Assembly (NCBI RefSeq): GCF_028372415.1
Contig: NC_092875.1
Location: 341,365,123-341,429,122, forward strand
Direction: 5' to 3'
Source: Notamacropus eugenii
Taxonomy: Eukaryota > Chordata > Mammalia > Diprotodontia > Macropodidae
DNA: 64,000 nt
A program made the translations under genes and the position numbers. Shown piece after piece: positions 36,766-63,897 of this stretch; the stretch's first letter is position 1, and every line of letters starts with the position of its first letter. Below the pieces are notes generated by a model. It searched no databases and had not been told where the DNA came from. It saw only the letters and a program-made list of their open reading frames with translations.

Positions 36766-37947
36766 ATGAATCGGAAAAAGCAGATGAAAAGTGAAAAAAC
36801 CATAGAATCTTTCTATGGGGATAAGGACCAAAACACAAACACCAAAGAGGTCAGAGCTGAGACTGTACTTCCATCTGAAACCTCAGAAGGGACTATGAAT
36901 TTCTCGCAAGCTCAACTAGATTACCTGGAACAGCTGAAGAAGGAAATAAAAGAAAAACTGGCCAATGATTTTAAAATTATAAAAAAAGAATTCACTGATG
37001 AGAACATCACTCTGAAAAGGAAAACTGAACAAATGGAAAAGGAAGTTCAAAAATTAACTGGAGAAAATAATTCCCTAAAAGGAAGAGTTAATCAAACGGA
37101 AAAGGAAACCCAAAACCTAATTAGGAAAATTGATCAAATGGAAAAGGAAACACAAAACCTAACTGGAAAAATTGGTCGAATGGAAAAAGAAGTACAAAAA
37201 TTAAATGGAGAAAATAGCTCCTTAAAGGGAAAAATTGGTCAGATGGAAAAGGAGATGCAAAAGTTAACTGAAGAAAACAATACGATGAAGATTAGAATTG
37301 GGCAAGTAGAAACTAATGACTCAATGAGGCAACAAGAATCAGTCAAACAAAATCTAAAGAATGAAAAGATAGAAGAAAATGTAAAATATTTAATTGGAAA
37401 AACAACTGACCTGGAAAAGAGATCCAGGAGAGAAAATCTAAGAATTATTGGCCTGCCAGAAACCCATGATGAAGAAAAGAGTCTGGACAATATCTTCCAG
37501 GAAATCATCAAGGAAAACTGCCCAGAAGTACTAGACCCAGAGGGCAAAATAGTCATCGAAAGAATCCACCGTTCCCCTCCCGAAAGGGATCCCAAACTCA
37601 AAACCCCAAGAAATATCGTTGCCAAATGCCAGAGCTATCAAGTGAAGGAGAAAATACTACAAGCAGCCAGAAAGAAACAATTCAAATATCAAGGACATAC
37701 AGTCAGGATCACACAGGACCTTGCAGCTTCTACATTAAAAGATCGAAAGAATTGGAACCCAATATTCCGTAAGGCAAAGGAGTTGGGACTTCAACCAAGG
37801 ATCAACTACCCAGCAAAGTTCAGCATAACATTTCAGGCAAGGAGAAAGTCATTCAACGAAATAAGGGATTTCCACAGCTTCCTGACCAAAACACCAGAAC
37901 TCAATAGACAATTTGATCTTCAAATGCAGGTCTCCAGAGAATCATAA
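36766..37947 (+). CDS. L1 ORF1 protein (RNA-binding chaperone), intact
   Basis: 393 residues, longer than the 338 of human ORF1p. ORF1p trimers coat L1 RNA in the cytoplasm. The basic N-terminus (MNRKKQMKSEKTIESFYGDK) is followed by a long coiled coil at about residues 50-190, built of tandem heptad units. An RRM follows (LRIIGLPETHDEEKSLDNIF, about 226-245). The C-terminal domain starts HRSPPERDPKLKTPRNIVAK and has a conserved YPAKFSI near residue 345. The start is the first ATG after the 5' UTR and the frame is fully open. The extra length lies in the coiled coil. Confidence 0.95.
   Translation: MNRKKQMKSEKTIESFYGDKDQNTNTKEVRAETVLPSETSEGTMNFSQAQLDYLEQLKKEIKEKLANDFKIIKKEFTDENITLKRKTEQMEKEVQKLTGENNSLKGRVNQTEKETQNLIRKIDQMEKETQNLTGKIGRMEKEVQKLNGENSSLKGKIGQMEKEMQKLTEENNTMKIRIGQVETNDSMRQQESVKQNLKNEKIEENVKYLIGKTTDLEKRSRRENLRIIGLPETHDEEKSLDNIFQEIIKENCPEVLDPEGKIVIERIHRSPPERDPKLKTPRNIVAKCQSYQVKEKILQAARKKQFKYQGHTVRITQDLAASTLKDRKNWNPIFRKAKELGLQPRINYPAKFSITFQARRKSFNEIRDFHSFLTKTPELNRQFDLQMQVSRES
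37030..37302 (+). repeat. Tandem heptad modules in the ORF1 coiled coil
   Basis: Five head-to-tail units of 63, 42, 42, 63 and 63 bp start at 37030, 37093, 37135, 37177 and 37240. Each begins with a Q(M/T)EKE- or RMEKE-type heptad. The short unit lacks the ENNSLKG heptad. All lengths are multiples of 21 bp, so frame and heptad phase are kept. Confidence 0.9.
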
Positions 37948-38473
37948 AAAGGTAAACAGGGGGGAAAAAACAAAAACAAAAACTTGCTACTCAATTAGGG
38001 CAAACTGTTTACCTCCCTATAAGGGAAGATGATACCTGTTAATCTTGAGAACTGTGCAGCTATTATGATAAAAGGGATATATGTAGAGGGAACGGGTATA
38101 AAGTAAATGATGTCATGTCAAAAATATGATTTAAGTATGAGAAGGGATTGTAATAGGAGGTGTGAAAAGGGGGAAGCAGAAAATGGCAAATTGTATCACA
38201 GGAAGAAGTACAAAACTATAGTAGAGGGAAGGAGGGGAGGGAGATGAGCATTGTTTGAGAGGTACTCTCATCTGATTTGTTTAAAGGAGGGAACAATAAT
38301 CTTAAGTAGATAATCCTAACTAGCTCTATAGGTAGTAGGAGGGGAAGGGGGAAGAAAGGGGAGGGTAGCTAAAAGGGAGGAAAGAAGCAATAAGAGTAAA
38401 GGGGAGTAAAAGGGAGGGGGGCTAAAAGAAGGAGGGGAAAGCTGCAGGAGGAGGGGGAGAAAAGTGAATACTA

Positions 38474-41400
38474 TTGAGGAGGGGTAGGGAGACGGGAGAG
38501 CTAAAAGCACAAATGGTGGGAAAGAGGTTGGAGGGAAATACACAGATTGTAATCATAACTGTGGACGTGAATGGAATGAACTCTCCCATAAAACGGAGAC
38601 GGATAGCAGAATGGATTAAAAGCCATAATCCAACAATATGCTGCTTACAAGAAACACATTTGAAACGGGGGGATACACATAGGATAAAGGTCAAAGGATG
38701 GAGCAGAATATATTGTGCTTCAGCTCATGTAAGAAAGGCAGGAGTAGCAATCCTAATCTCAGACAAAGCAAAAGCAGAAATAGATCTAATCAAAAGGGAT
38801 AAGGATGGAAACTATATCCTGCTAAAAGGCACCATAGACAATGAAGCAATATCATTACTAAACATGTATGCTCCAAGTGGTATAGCATCCAAATTCTTAG
38901 AGGAGAGGTTGGGGGAGTTGAAGGAAGAAATTGATAGCAAAACTATACTAGTGGGGGACCTCAACCTCCCCCTCTCTGAACTCGATAAATCTAACCTCAA
39001 AATAAACAAGAAAGAGGTTAAGGAGGTAAATAAAACTCTGGATAAGGTAGATATGATAGATCTTTGGAGAAAATTAAATGGGAATAGAAAGGAATATACC
39101 TTTTTCTCAGCGGTACATGGAACATTTACAAAAATTGACCATGTACTAGGACATAAAAATCTCACAATCCAGTGCAGAAAGGTAGAGATAATCAATGCAT
39201 CCTTTTCAGATCATAATGCATTAAAAATTACATGTAATAAAAGGCCATGGAAAGAGAAACCAAAAATCAATTGGAAACTAAATAATCTAATTCTAAAGAA
39301 GGGTTGGGTTAAAGAAGAAATCATAGAAACAATCAACAATTTCATTCAAGAGAATGACAATAGTGAGACAACATACCAAAACTTATGGGATACTGCAAAA
39401 GCAGTTATTAGGGAAAGTTTTATATCTTTGAATGCTTACATAAATAAAATAGAGAAAGAGGAGATCAATGACTTAGGCTTGCAGTTGAAAAAGCTAGAAA
39501 AAGACCAAACTGAAAATCCCCAAGTAAATACAAAATTAGAAATACTGAAAACCAAAGGAGAGATTAATAAAATTGAAATTAAGAAAACTATTGAATTAAT
39601 AAATAAAACCAATAGTTCGTTTTATGAAAAAACTAATAAAATTGATAAACCTTTGGTCAATCTGATTAAAAAAAAGAAAGAAGAAACTCAAATTACTAAT
39701 ATTAAAAATGAAAGGGGTGAACTCACCTCCAATGAGGAGGAAATTAAAACAATAATTAGAAACTACTTTGCCCAACTTTATGCCCACAAATTTGATAATC
39801 TAAATGAGATGGATGAATATTTTAAAAAATACAAATTGCCCAGATTAACAGAAGAGGAAGTTGAATACTTAAACAACCCCATCTCAGAAAAAGAAATTGA
39901 ACAAGCCATCAATGAACTCCCTAGGAAAAAATCTCCAGGGCCAGATGGATTCACAAGTGAATTCTATCAAACATTTAAAGAACAGTTAATTCCAATACTA
40001 TATAGACTATTTTTGAAAATTGGGGAAGAAGGAGTCCTCCCAAATTCTTTCTATGATACAAATATGGTTTTGATACCCAAACCAGGAAGAGACAAAACAG
40101 AGGAAGAAAATTATAGACCAATTTCCCTAATGAATATAGATGCAAAAATTTTAAATAAGATTTTAGCAAAACAAATACAGCATCTTATCACGAGATTAAT
40201 ACATTATGATCAGGTAGGATTCATACCAGGACTACAGGGCTGGTTCAATATTAGGAAAACTATTAGCATTATCGATCACATCAACAACAAAGCTAACAAA
40301 AACCACATGATTATCTCAATAGATGCAGAAAAAGCTTTTGACAAAATACAACACCCATTCCTACTAAAAACACTGGAGAACGTAGGAATAAAGGGAACTT
40401 TCCATAAAATAATAAGCAGTATCTATTTAAAACCTTCAGCAAGCATTATATGCAATGGGGATAAGCTAGATGCATTCCCAATAAGATCAGGGGTGAAACA
40501 AGGTTGTCCATTATCACCACTATTATTCAATATGGTACTAGAAATGTTAGCTGTAGCAATTAGACAAGATAAAGATATTCAAGGAATAAGAATAGCCAAA
40601 GGAGAAACTAAGTTATCACTCTTTGCAGATGATATGATGATTTACCTAGAGAATCCCAGAGATTCAAATAAAAAATTACTTGAATTAATAAACAACTTTG
40701 GCAAAGTTGCAGGTTACAAAATAAACCCACACAAATCTTCTGCGTTCCTATATATTAGCAACAAAGTCCAACAGCAAGAGATAGAAAGAGAAATCCCATT
40801 TAAAGCTAGGGTAGACAGTATAAAATACTTAGGAGTCTACCTGCCAAAACAAACCCAGGGATTATATGAACACAATTACAAGACACTTTTTGCACAAATA
40901 AAGTCAGATTTAAGTAAGTGGAAAAACATTAGTTGCTCATGGGTAGACTGTGCTAATATAATAAAAATGACAATTCTACCTAAATTAATATACTTATTTA
41001 GTGCCATACCAATTAAACTATCAGACAATTATTTTCTAGAGCTGGATAAAATAATATCAAAATTCATTTGGAAAAACAAAAGGTCCAGAATATCAAAGGG
41101 ACTAATGAAAAGAAATGCTTGGGAAGGTGGCCTAGCGCTACCAGACCTCAAACTGTACTATAAAGCAGCAATTATCAAAACCACTTGGTATTGGCTAAGA
41201 AACAGAGAGGTAGACAAGTGGAATAGACTTGGCACTCAGGATGCAGTAGGCAAGGAATATAGCAACCTTCTGTTTGATAAACCCAAGGACCCCAGCTTCT
41301 GGGATAAGAACTCATTGTTTGACAAAAATTGCTGGGAAAACTGGATAACAGTGTGGTGGAAATTAGGCATAGACCCATACCTGACACCGTACACAAGAAT

Positions 41401-42363
41401 AAAGTACAAATGGGTACATGATTTAGGTATAAAGATTGATACCATGAATAAACTGGAGAAGCAAGGAATAGTGTATTTATCAGATCTATGGAGAAGGGAA
41501 GAATTCTTTACTAAAGGAGAGATAGAAAGCATTATAAAATGCAAAATGGATAACTTTGATTACATTAAACTGAGAAGTTTTTGCACAACCAAACCAATGC
41601 AACCAAAACCCGGAGGGATGTAGTAAATTGGGAAAGAATTTTTACAGCTAAGCTCGGGGATAAAGGCCTCATTTCTAGAATATATAGAGAACTGACTCAT
41701 ATGTATAATCATACAAGTCATTCCCCAATTGATAAATGGTCAAAGGATATGAACAGGCAATTTTCAGAGGAAGAAATTAAAGATATCTATAATCATATGA
41801 AAAAATGCTCTAAATCACTATTGATTAGAGAGATGCAAATCAAAACACCTCTGAGGTACCACATCACACCTATAAGATTGGCAAACATGACAGAACAAGA
41901 AAATGATAAATGCTGGAGAGGATGTGGGAGAGTTGGAACACTAATTCATTGTTGGTGGAGCTGCGAGCGCATCCAACCATTCTGGAGAGCAATTTGGAAC
42001 TATGCCCAAAGGGCTACAAAAATGTGCATACCCTTTGACCCAGCAATGTCGCTACTAGGACTATATCCCCAAGAGATCATAAAAATGGGAAAGGGTCCCA
42101 CATGTACAAAAATATTTATAGCAGCACTCTATGTAGTTGCCAAAAACTGGAAGTCAAGGGGATGTCCATCAATTGGGGAATGGCTGAATAAATTATGGTA
42201 TATGAATGTAATGGAGTACTATTGTGCCATAAGAAATGATGAACAAGAAGACTTCAGAGAGGCCTGGAAGGACTTATATGACCTGATGCTGAGTGAAAGG
42301 AGCAGAACCAGGAGAACTTTGTGCACAGCAACGACCACAGTGTGCAAGAGTTTTTTCTGGTAG
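38474..42363 (+). pseudogene. L1 ORF2 (endonuclease-reverse transcriptase) with one frameshift
   Basis: The 1,049-codon first frame holds the endonuclease, with CCLQETHL, a [11 protein letters not shown] segment and [10 protein letters not shown]. It also holds the reverse transcriptase, with [27 protein letters not shown] and [12 protein letters not shown] near residue 718. Near 41601 one base is missing relative to relatives (AACCAATGC for AACCAAATGC), and the frame stops at 41623. The rest, 260 codons to 42363, is open in the next frame. It carries the zinc knuckle CWRGCGRVGTLIHCWWSC (C-x3-C-x7-H-x4-C). The start may be 38474 or the ATG at 38513. All catalytic motifs I can check are kept. 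Confidence 0.93.
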
Positions 42364-42768
42364 ACTTGGAATTCTGTAATAACGCAAAAACTTCTTATAA
42401 AAAAAAAAAATCCCAAAGGTGGTTCTCAAGGCAAAATGCCTTCCACACTCAGAGAAAGAAATATGGAAGTCATTCACAAAATGTAGCCGATCATGTTTGT
42501 GTATGTGTATGTGTTTGTGTATCATGTTTTGATTTGTTATATGATTTCTTTCATTTATTTTAGTCTGACTACATAGCATGACTATAGTGAAAATATACTC
42601 AATAGGAAAGTATGTGTAGAACCTATACAGAATTGTACGCAGTCGTGGGGAGGGAGGGGGGTAGTAGGGGGTAGGTGTGGGGGAGATAAAATCTCAATTG
42701 TATGGCAGTGATTGTTAAACATTAAAAAATAATAATTAAAAAAAAATAAAGAGAAAAAGGGGGGAGTT

Positions 42769-43121
42769 TGTAGAAAACAAGGAAGTTCTGTTTCCACAGC
42801 TTTGGGTAATCAGAATTGTGACCTAGCATGGTCAGGTAAAGGTCAGAAATTTGTGCACAGGCTTGATGAGCTATTTGAAGGAAAGCCTGTCAGAGGGGAG
42901 AACATGAAGTCACATGGCCAGAGGACAGTAGGGCACTGAGTCCAAAATTCAAAACACTATAAGAAACTTCCATTATTCTGAACATATTGTAGTCTTCCTG
43001 TAGCCTTACTGGAAACTACTTGTTCATTCAAGGAAATGAATGTAGAAGGCCCTTCCTCTTCTGAACCCTATTTAATACATTTTCCTCAATACCCCTTTAT
43101 GTGTCAAGTTCGTCCCTAACA
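42769..43121 (+). repeat. 3' LTR of the nested ERV
   Basis: From TGTAGAAAAC to CCCTAACA, 353 bp. It is directly preceded by the polypurine tract, which here is also the right-hand duplication of the L1. Confidence 0.85.
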
Positions 43122-43811
43122 AGGGGATTAAGGGGGATGCAAAAGTTGTACCTGTCTCAGTTGACCCCATCTAAAGGTAGAGGTAGTTGCTCCCCCCTTT
43201 TGCTGGACCCTGCCAGAAGGGTGATTAGGGAATGCTGTAGAAGTTGTGCTCCCATTATCAGCAATCCTCCTGAGAAAACTAGTCTAGAATAAAGTGAGAT
43301 TATTAACCCCTTCTTAGTGTCTTTCCTGTCTGACCAAATCAAGAGTGAAGCTGTGCTAGCAGCTCTCCTGTGTGCTGTGTTTATCTGTCTTACAGAATGT
43401 TTTGTGAATATTTAACTCTAAACGACACATTTTAGGAGGGACACTGGAAAACTGGAGAAAATCTAAGGTTAACATGCTTAAGGCATCTAAAACCATATTA
43501 TATGAGGAATAACTGAAAGATTGGAGAACACTTAGCAATTAGAAGAAAAGAAATCTAAGAATTGCTAAGACTTAAAATGTCTTAAGTCTTAAAATGCCAA
43601 AAAGGCACGTGGAAATAGTCTCCACAGCTTAAGACACAAAATTGGGAGCAGTAAATAAAAATTCTCAAGTAGTGACCAATCAAAAAGCACTTAGGTTAAA
43701 AGCAGTACCTACCCTCCCGGAACTCAAATTCTAACAGAAGAGATATATAAAGATTTAGGTACATACAATATAAAAGGAAGGGAAGGGGAATGGGAAAAGT
43801 GTTTGACTAAG
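43122..43811. other. Unassigned; possible U5 end of another LTR near 43290
   Basis: 'tctagaataaagtgagattattaaccccttcttagtgtctttcctg' style sequence (43284-43330) looks like a polyadenylation signal with U5. I could not define an element. No gene was seen. Confidence 0.3.
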
Positions 43812-43888
43812 TGCGCTAGGTACTTAAGCACTTTTATCTCCATTGATTCTCACAACAACCCTGGGAGGTAAATACTGGTAACATTTAA
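43812..43888 (-). repeat. MIR/THER SINE, inverted, first half
   Basis: 'cattgattctcacaacaacc' and 'ctgggaggtaaatactgg' are the inverted 3' half of MIR. The other half lies at 44440-44585. Confidence 0.7.
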
Positions 43889-44439
43889 TATCCTTTTGGA
43901 CTTTAATAAGGGCCAGAATTTGAATTAATCAGTCAGAAGGAGAACCTAGACCTAACAGTCTCTTTGTTCTCTGAAGTAAACTCAGAGAATACCTCTTCTT
44001 ATGGCAACAAGGCCAGATGGGGCTGACTAAATATACTTTATGAGACCCTTAACCCAAGACGCTATCTTGAATAATGGGACTTTCTCCATATCTTAATATT
44101 TTGTGGACATATACTATGTTATGGCATGTTAATGGTAAAGAAAAAAAATATCCTGGGTCATAATTTCAATTGAAACTTTGTCAACTCTCTTATTGTATTT
44201 ACAACCTATTCAATTAAGAAAATTCCTTCCTCATGGAATAGATAAACACATAGAGACCATAAATCTGAGGGACACAGACAGACATCCTTGGATTGTCCTA
44301 AAACAGATTTAAGCCTGGTCATTCCTGTAACAGTCAGTCAGAGGTTTACTTCTGGCTCCATGGCCATGTAACCTCTAGTTTTAAGGGAATAAACAATATG
44401 CATTTGGCCTGTTTGCCTTTTTTAATCAAACTTCCAAGT
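43889..44439. other. 550-bp insert splitting a MIR; unidentified
   Basis: It separates two complementary halves of one inverted MIR. Its size suits a small LTR or other old insertion. I found no clear terminal repeat or coding content. Confidence 0.4.
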
Positions 44440-44585
44440 CGACAGTACTATTATTATTCCCATTTTATAGTTGAAGAAACTGTGGCAGAGAGAGGTTAAG
44501 TGACTTTCCCAAGGTCAAAAAAACAGCATATGTCTGAGCATAGAGTTGAATTAAAGCCTTCCTGACTTCAGTTTGGGATGCTGAG
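44440..44585 (-). repeat. MIR/THER SINE, inverted, second half
   Basis: 'cccattttatagttgaagaa' followed by 'aggttaagtgactttcccaa' and 'gttgaattaaagccttcctg' continues the MIR broken at 43888. Confidence 0.75.
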
Positions 44586-45060
44586 AATCCTAAAATCCAA
44601 GGGTACAGGGGATGTGACTGGAAAGAATTTGACCACTCAAGCTTTCTTTCAGTCAGAGTAAGGAGGTTTTCTTATAACATCAGCTAGGTGGGCAAGATTC
44701 CTAGAAAATCTGCTATTGTATTGCCAAATAAAAGCTGCCAGATTCTAAGAATCTGCCCAATTTAATGGGGGTAAAATTGGTACTTACATGCAAGAAAAGA
44801 CTATGAGAAGATCTGAATGGGATTAAGGAGTGGTAAATAGCCTGGGGTGATCCAGGTGCAGCCAAACAAAGGAGTTAAGTGGTCAGAGAGCCACAATCAA
44901 AAAGATTATTGGGTAGACTGGGATGGGCAAGAGGCAGCAGGCCAATGCCAGGGATCTGGGCTGCTGAGACGTATGGGAAAGTTCAGGGGCTGGGTTGTGT
45001 CCAAAAGATAAAGTCTTTTCTTTTTAGGGGTCCAGCACGAATCCCATAATCCCATCATAT
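44570..45060 (-). mobile_element. Possible old ERV LTR, minus strand
   Basis: Outline similar to 14774-15240: a 'gggatgctgagaatcc' end and a 'ggggtccagcac' segment. It is a diverged fossil; ends and family are uncertain. Confidence 0.3.
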
Positions 45061-45164
45061 CCACTATGCCAAAGCAGATGGGAAGAAATCACATGGGTGA
45101 AGACACTAGGATAATTGGCCCATAAATAAAGTGTTAAGCAGAATTAAAAAAACGAAATTCAAAT

Positions 45165-45361
45165 GAAATTATGAAGGTAAAGAAAATTTATTTATTTATT
45201 TACAAATAAATATTTAGACAATACTGACAGTATTGTCAAAGCTGTTTTTAGATATTACAAAAACACAATTACCTTTTTAAAATAATATAAAAATTTTCAA
45301 AATGTGAAACTCAAGCAGGTGAGTGAGGTTTTTACATTTTAATGCAAATTTTCTACTTTAC
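45165..45361 (-). other. ELP2: ELP2 3' UTR and polyadenylation signals
   Basis: On the minus strand, AATAAA motifs overlap within 45185-45205, about 165 bp after the ELP2 stop. The exact cleavage site is inferred. Confidence 0.6.
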
Positions 45362-60877
<15,516 letters not shown>

Positions 60878-61047
60878 CTGAGAAGTTATGTCTCCTATTT
60901 TAAGGAAATAAACACAAAGATAGTCAAATGCACTGACCTATCCCTTTTTCATTTTCCCTCCTCAAATTTTTCAAAATCAAATGAGATAATGCATGCAGTG
61001 AAGCTCCATGCAAACTTTATGTGAATGGCAGCTGTTACTGTTATTTA

Positions 61048-61165
61048 AAGGCAGCATGGCACAGTGAATAGAGAGCTGGTCTCAGAGTCAGAAGAGCTGG
61101 TTCAGGTCCTGCCTCGGACACACACAATCTCTGTCAGCCTGGACAATTTACTTTGCTCACCTCTC
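61048..61165 (+). repeat. MIR/THER SINE fragment
   Basis: 'ggcagcatggcacagtgaat', 'gctggtctcagagtcagaag' and 'ggttcaggtcctgcctcgga' are a SINE 5' half. Confidence 0.8.
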
Positions 61166-61199
61166 AGTACCTTGAGCAACTGTTAAAATTAAACTGCAC

Positions 61200-61335
61200 T
61201 ACTTCACACGTATAAGTGCTATCAAAATGATTGCCTTCTCAAGGCACGAGGAAAGAATGTGGAACCAAAATTTTCAAAAATGGCTTTACAAATAATTGGG
61301 AAATAGTTAACAAAACAAATGAAAATATATTTTAA
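61200..61335 (+). mobile_element. L1 3' UTR tail fragment
   Basis: 'gattgccttctcaaggcacg', 'ggaaccaaaattttcaaaaa' and 'caaataattgggaaatag' match the last part of the L1 3' UTR. Confidence 0.6.
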
Positions 61336-61549
61336 AAAAAAACAACTAAACTGCAGAACTCTCATCTGCACTAGAAGAGGAAACTTCCTTACCAGGAAAT
61401 CCCTACACCCATGAAATCAAAAGTACACATCAAAATAAGAATTACTACCCTTTTTTTTCAAGTCTTTATCAAAATTCTTTCCATATAAAAGTCACAAGTC
61501 ACAAAGAAGTTGTAGAGAATATAGCTGCATTAAGAGGGGATGTTGTTGT

Positions 61550-62092
61550 GCCACCTGGAACAAAGCTGGGAGACTCCCATCAACTGGGGAATGGTTGAAC
61601 AAGTTGTGGTATATGAATGTAATGGATGAACAGGTGGACTTCAGAAAAACCTGGAAAGACTTATATGAACCGATGCTGAGCGAATTGAGCAGAAACAAGA
61701 GAACGCTGTACACAGTAACAGCCAGTGTTCAATGACTGATTTTGATAGACTTAGCCCTTCTCAGCAATGCAAAGACCTAAAAAATTCAAAGGACTCATGC
61801 CAGAAAATACCATTCACATTCAGAGAAAGACCTATGGAGTACAAATGCAGAGCAAAGCAGACTATTTTCTTTTGTGTTTTGTTTTCTTTCTCGTGGTTTC
61901 TCCCATTTGTTCTAATTCTTCTATGCAACTTGACTAATGTGAAAATGTGTTTAATAGGAATGTATGTGTAGAGTCTATATCAGATTGCATACAGTGTTAA
62001 AGAGAGAGGGGAGAGGGAGGGGGAGAAAATTTAAAACTTATGGAAGTGAATGCTGAAAATTAAAAATAAATAAATTAATAATTAAAAAATAA
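61550..62092 (+). mobile_element. 5'-truncated L1 3' end
   Basis: It begins 'catcaactggggaatggttg' and has 'ggtatatgaatgtaatgg' directly joined to 'atgaacaggtggacttcag', a short deletion in ORF2. A 3' UTR and A-rich end follow. Confidence 0.85.
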
Positions 62093-63059
62093 AGCTGGGA
62101 AATTGGAGAACTAAGTGAGAAAAAGATATATTTAGAAATACAAAACTAAATAAAGGAGAAATAGAGACAAATTCTGAACAACTGCTACTAAGAGGTAATA
62201 TTGTAAAATTGTGAAGGAATGCATTATGAAAACAAGTTGTAGTGTGTAAGATCATAAAGAAGTAAGAAAGCCTTTGTTCAAAGAGATCTCAGGTCAAACA
62301 GAGAGCTGTGCACCAAAGCTCTATAATCCTTATAGTGTCTCAGGTCAGCAGGAGCTACTATTGAACCAATGACCTGTTCTGCAGAAGGTAAAGCTACAGG
62401 CATAAGACTATTAACTTTGCTTTATTATTAATTATTACCTTTGTCTGCATAAAGGCAAACAGCTTAGAAAAATAATTCTGTCTCCTAACTTTTGGGAGAA
62501 TTTTTAACTGATTTTACATTGCCAATAGTATCAAATTATGATAACAGATTCCATTATGTTTCTACAGATGGAGTTTTCGCAACTAAGAAAAAAACAATCT
62601 TAATATACAACATACTTCATCTGTGACAAAAGTGAATTTTCCTTTTCCAAAACTGCCTTAAGAAGATTAACTCTTTCAAGAAAACTAAATCAATTAGTTC
62701 AAACAAGAATTTCTGTTGTCATGGAAGTAATTTTGTCAATGCAGGAACTTCTACCAAAATAGACTTCAACCTATCTATCTCTTAATTAAGTCTGAGGAGA
62801 CTAACGGCCCATGGTTCAGTAAGGTTAAAGGAATTACCCATGGTCATACAGCTAGAGAATGGCAAGCACTCTATCCAAAAAAGGACATGGGGCCTCTCAC
62901 ATATTCATGTAGGAAATGACATCTGATAATTTACATGTCATCAATGCCTTTAAAAATGAATTTTAAAATTTCAAGTTTTTAAGTTGCCTCAAATTCTTTT
63001 TAGAAGTGTATAAAGTATATATCCTAAATAAATAGTAAAAGTATATAGCTTAAATCTGA
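62093..63059. other. No gene; faint inverted MIR trace at 62790-62870
   Basis: 'ggttaaaggaattacccatg' and 'gtcatacagctagagaatgg' are MIR-like. The rest is AT-rich and unassigned. It should belong to an ELP2 intron, since more 5' exons lie beyond the window. Confidence 0.4.
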
Positions 63060-63672
63060 AATTATCCAAATAAAGTGGATAAAACATCCATATCTTTTGA
63101 CCCAGAGATTTCACTGGCAGGCATACACCTCAAAAGGTCACAGACAAAAAGAACAGAATGTCCCCCATATACACCCAAAGACTCTTTTGTGGTAGCAAAG
63201 TACTGGAATCATTGAATGGAATATTACTGTTTTGTAAGAAACAATGAATATGATGACTACAGAGGTGCATAGAATGAACTCCATGAACTGATGAAGACTG
63301 AAGGAAGCAAAGCCAAGAAAACAGCATGTATACACAGGGACTACAACTATGTAAAGCAGAAAGACAACCATCACAAAACAAAAAAAATGGAATGCTGGAA
63401 ATTATGGAGCACAAGCTTGGACCCAAAGAAGAGATACTGAGAAGGCACCTTCTGCAAGAAACACCTTTGCAGAGGTAGAGGGTCCACAGGTGTAGAACGC
63501 TGCACATACTGTCAGATTTTTTTCAGTATTTTAATTTTGCTGACTTTTTTTTCACTTCTTTTTAATTTTTTAAAAAAAGTTGTGTTATATGGGACAGTTC
63601 CTATTGTTATATGAGAGGGATACAGATGATACAAAAACAACAGCTATCAATAAAAATTTATTTAAAAAAAAA
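63060..63672 (+). mobile_element. Old L1 3' end
   Basis: 'atcttttgacccagagattt' is followed by 'tggaatattactgttttgta' and 'acaatgaatatgatgactac'. It is the subfamily of the tail at 225-895, ending in an A run at 63662-63672. Confidence 0.75.
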
Positions 63673-63702
63673 AGATAGCTCATGTTCCTGTTCTACAGCA
63701 TT

Positions 63703-63897
63703 TTTTTATTTATAAAGCACTTTATACCAAGCCTATAAGCCAGGGAATAGAAGCACTACTATCCCAATTTCATAGATGAGGATCTGAGGTTCCTATAAGT
63801 TAACCTTGCCCATAGTCACACAGCACCAAAGCTGTGATTCAAACATGGCCCTTATGACTCCAAGCCTACAGCTCTTTCCACTATACCATCCAGCCTT
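63703..63897 (-). repeat. MIR/THER SINE, inverted
   Basis: 'ttataaagcactttatacca', 'cagatgag'-like 'atagatgaggatctgaggtt', 'cccatagtcacacagcacc' and 'tttccactataccatccagc' are in inverted MIR order. Confidence 0.85.

Larger units (their letters stand above)
35807..42745 (+). mobile_element. Near-intact full-length L1 (6.9 kb)
   Basis: It has a GC-rich 5' UTR of about 960 bp, ORF1, a 526-bp purine-rich inter-ORF segment, ORF2, a 3' UTR with TG-rich and G-rich tracts, and an A-rich tail. Flanking duplications stand at 35787-35806 (ataaagagaaaaagggggag) and 42746-42766 (the same plus one G). They show insertion of a complete copy into the ERV polypurine tract. The only clear break is one frameshift in ORF2. 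This is the youngest-looking LINE in the window, and it matches the shorter copies as a subfamily reference. Confidence 0.95.

Noticed and set aside
37030-37302. A CRISPR-like or satellite array
   Set aside because: The repeats are protein-coding heptad modules inside ORF1, with conserved register and no spacers.
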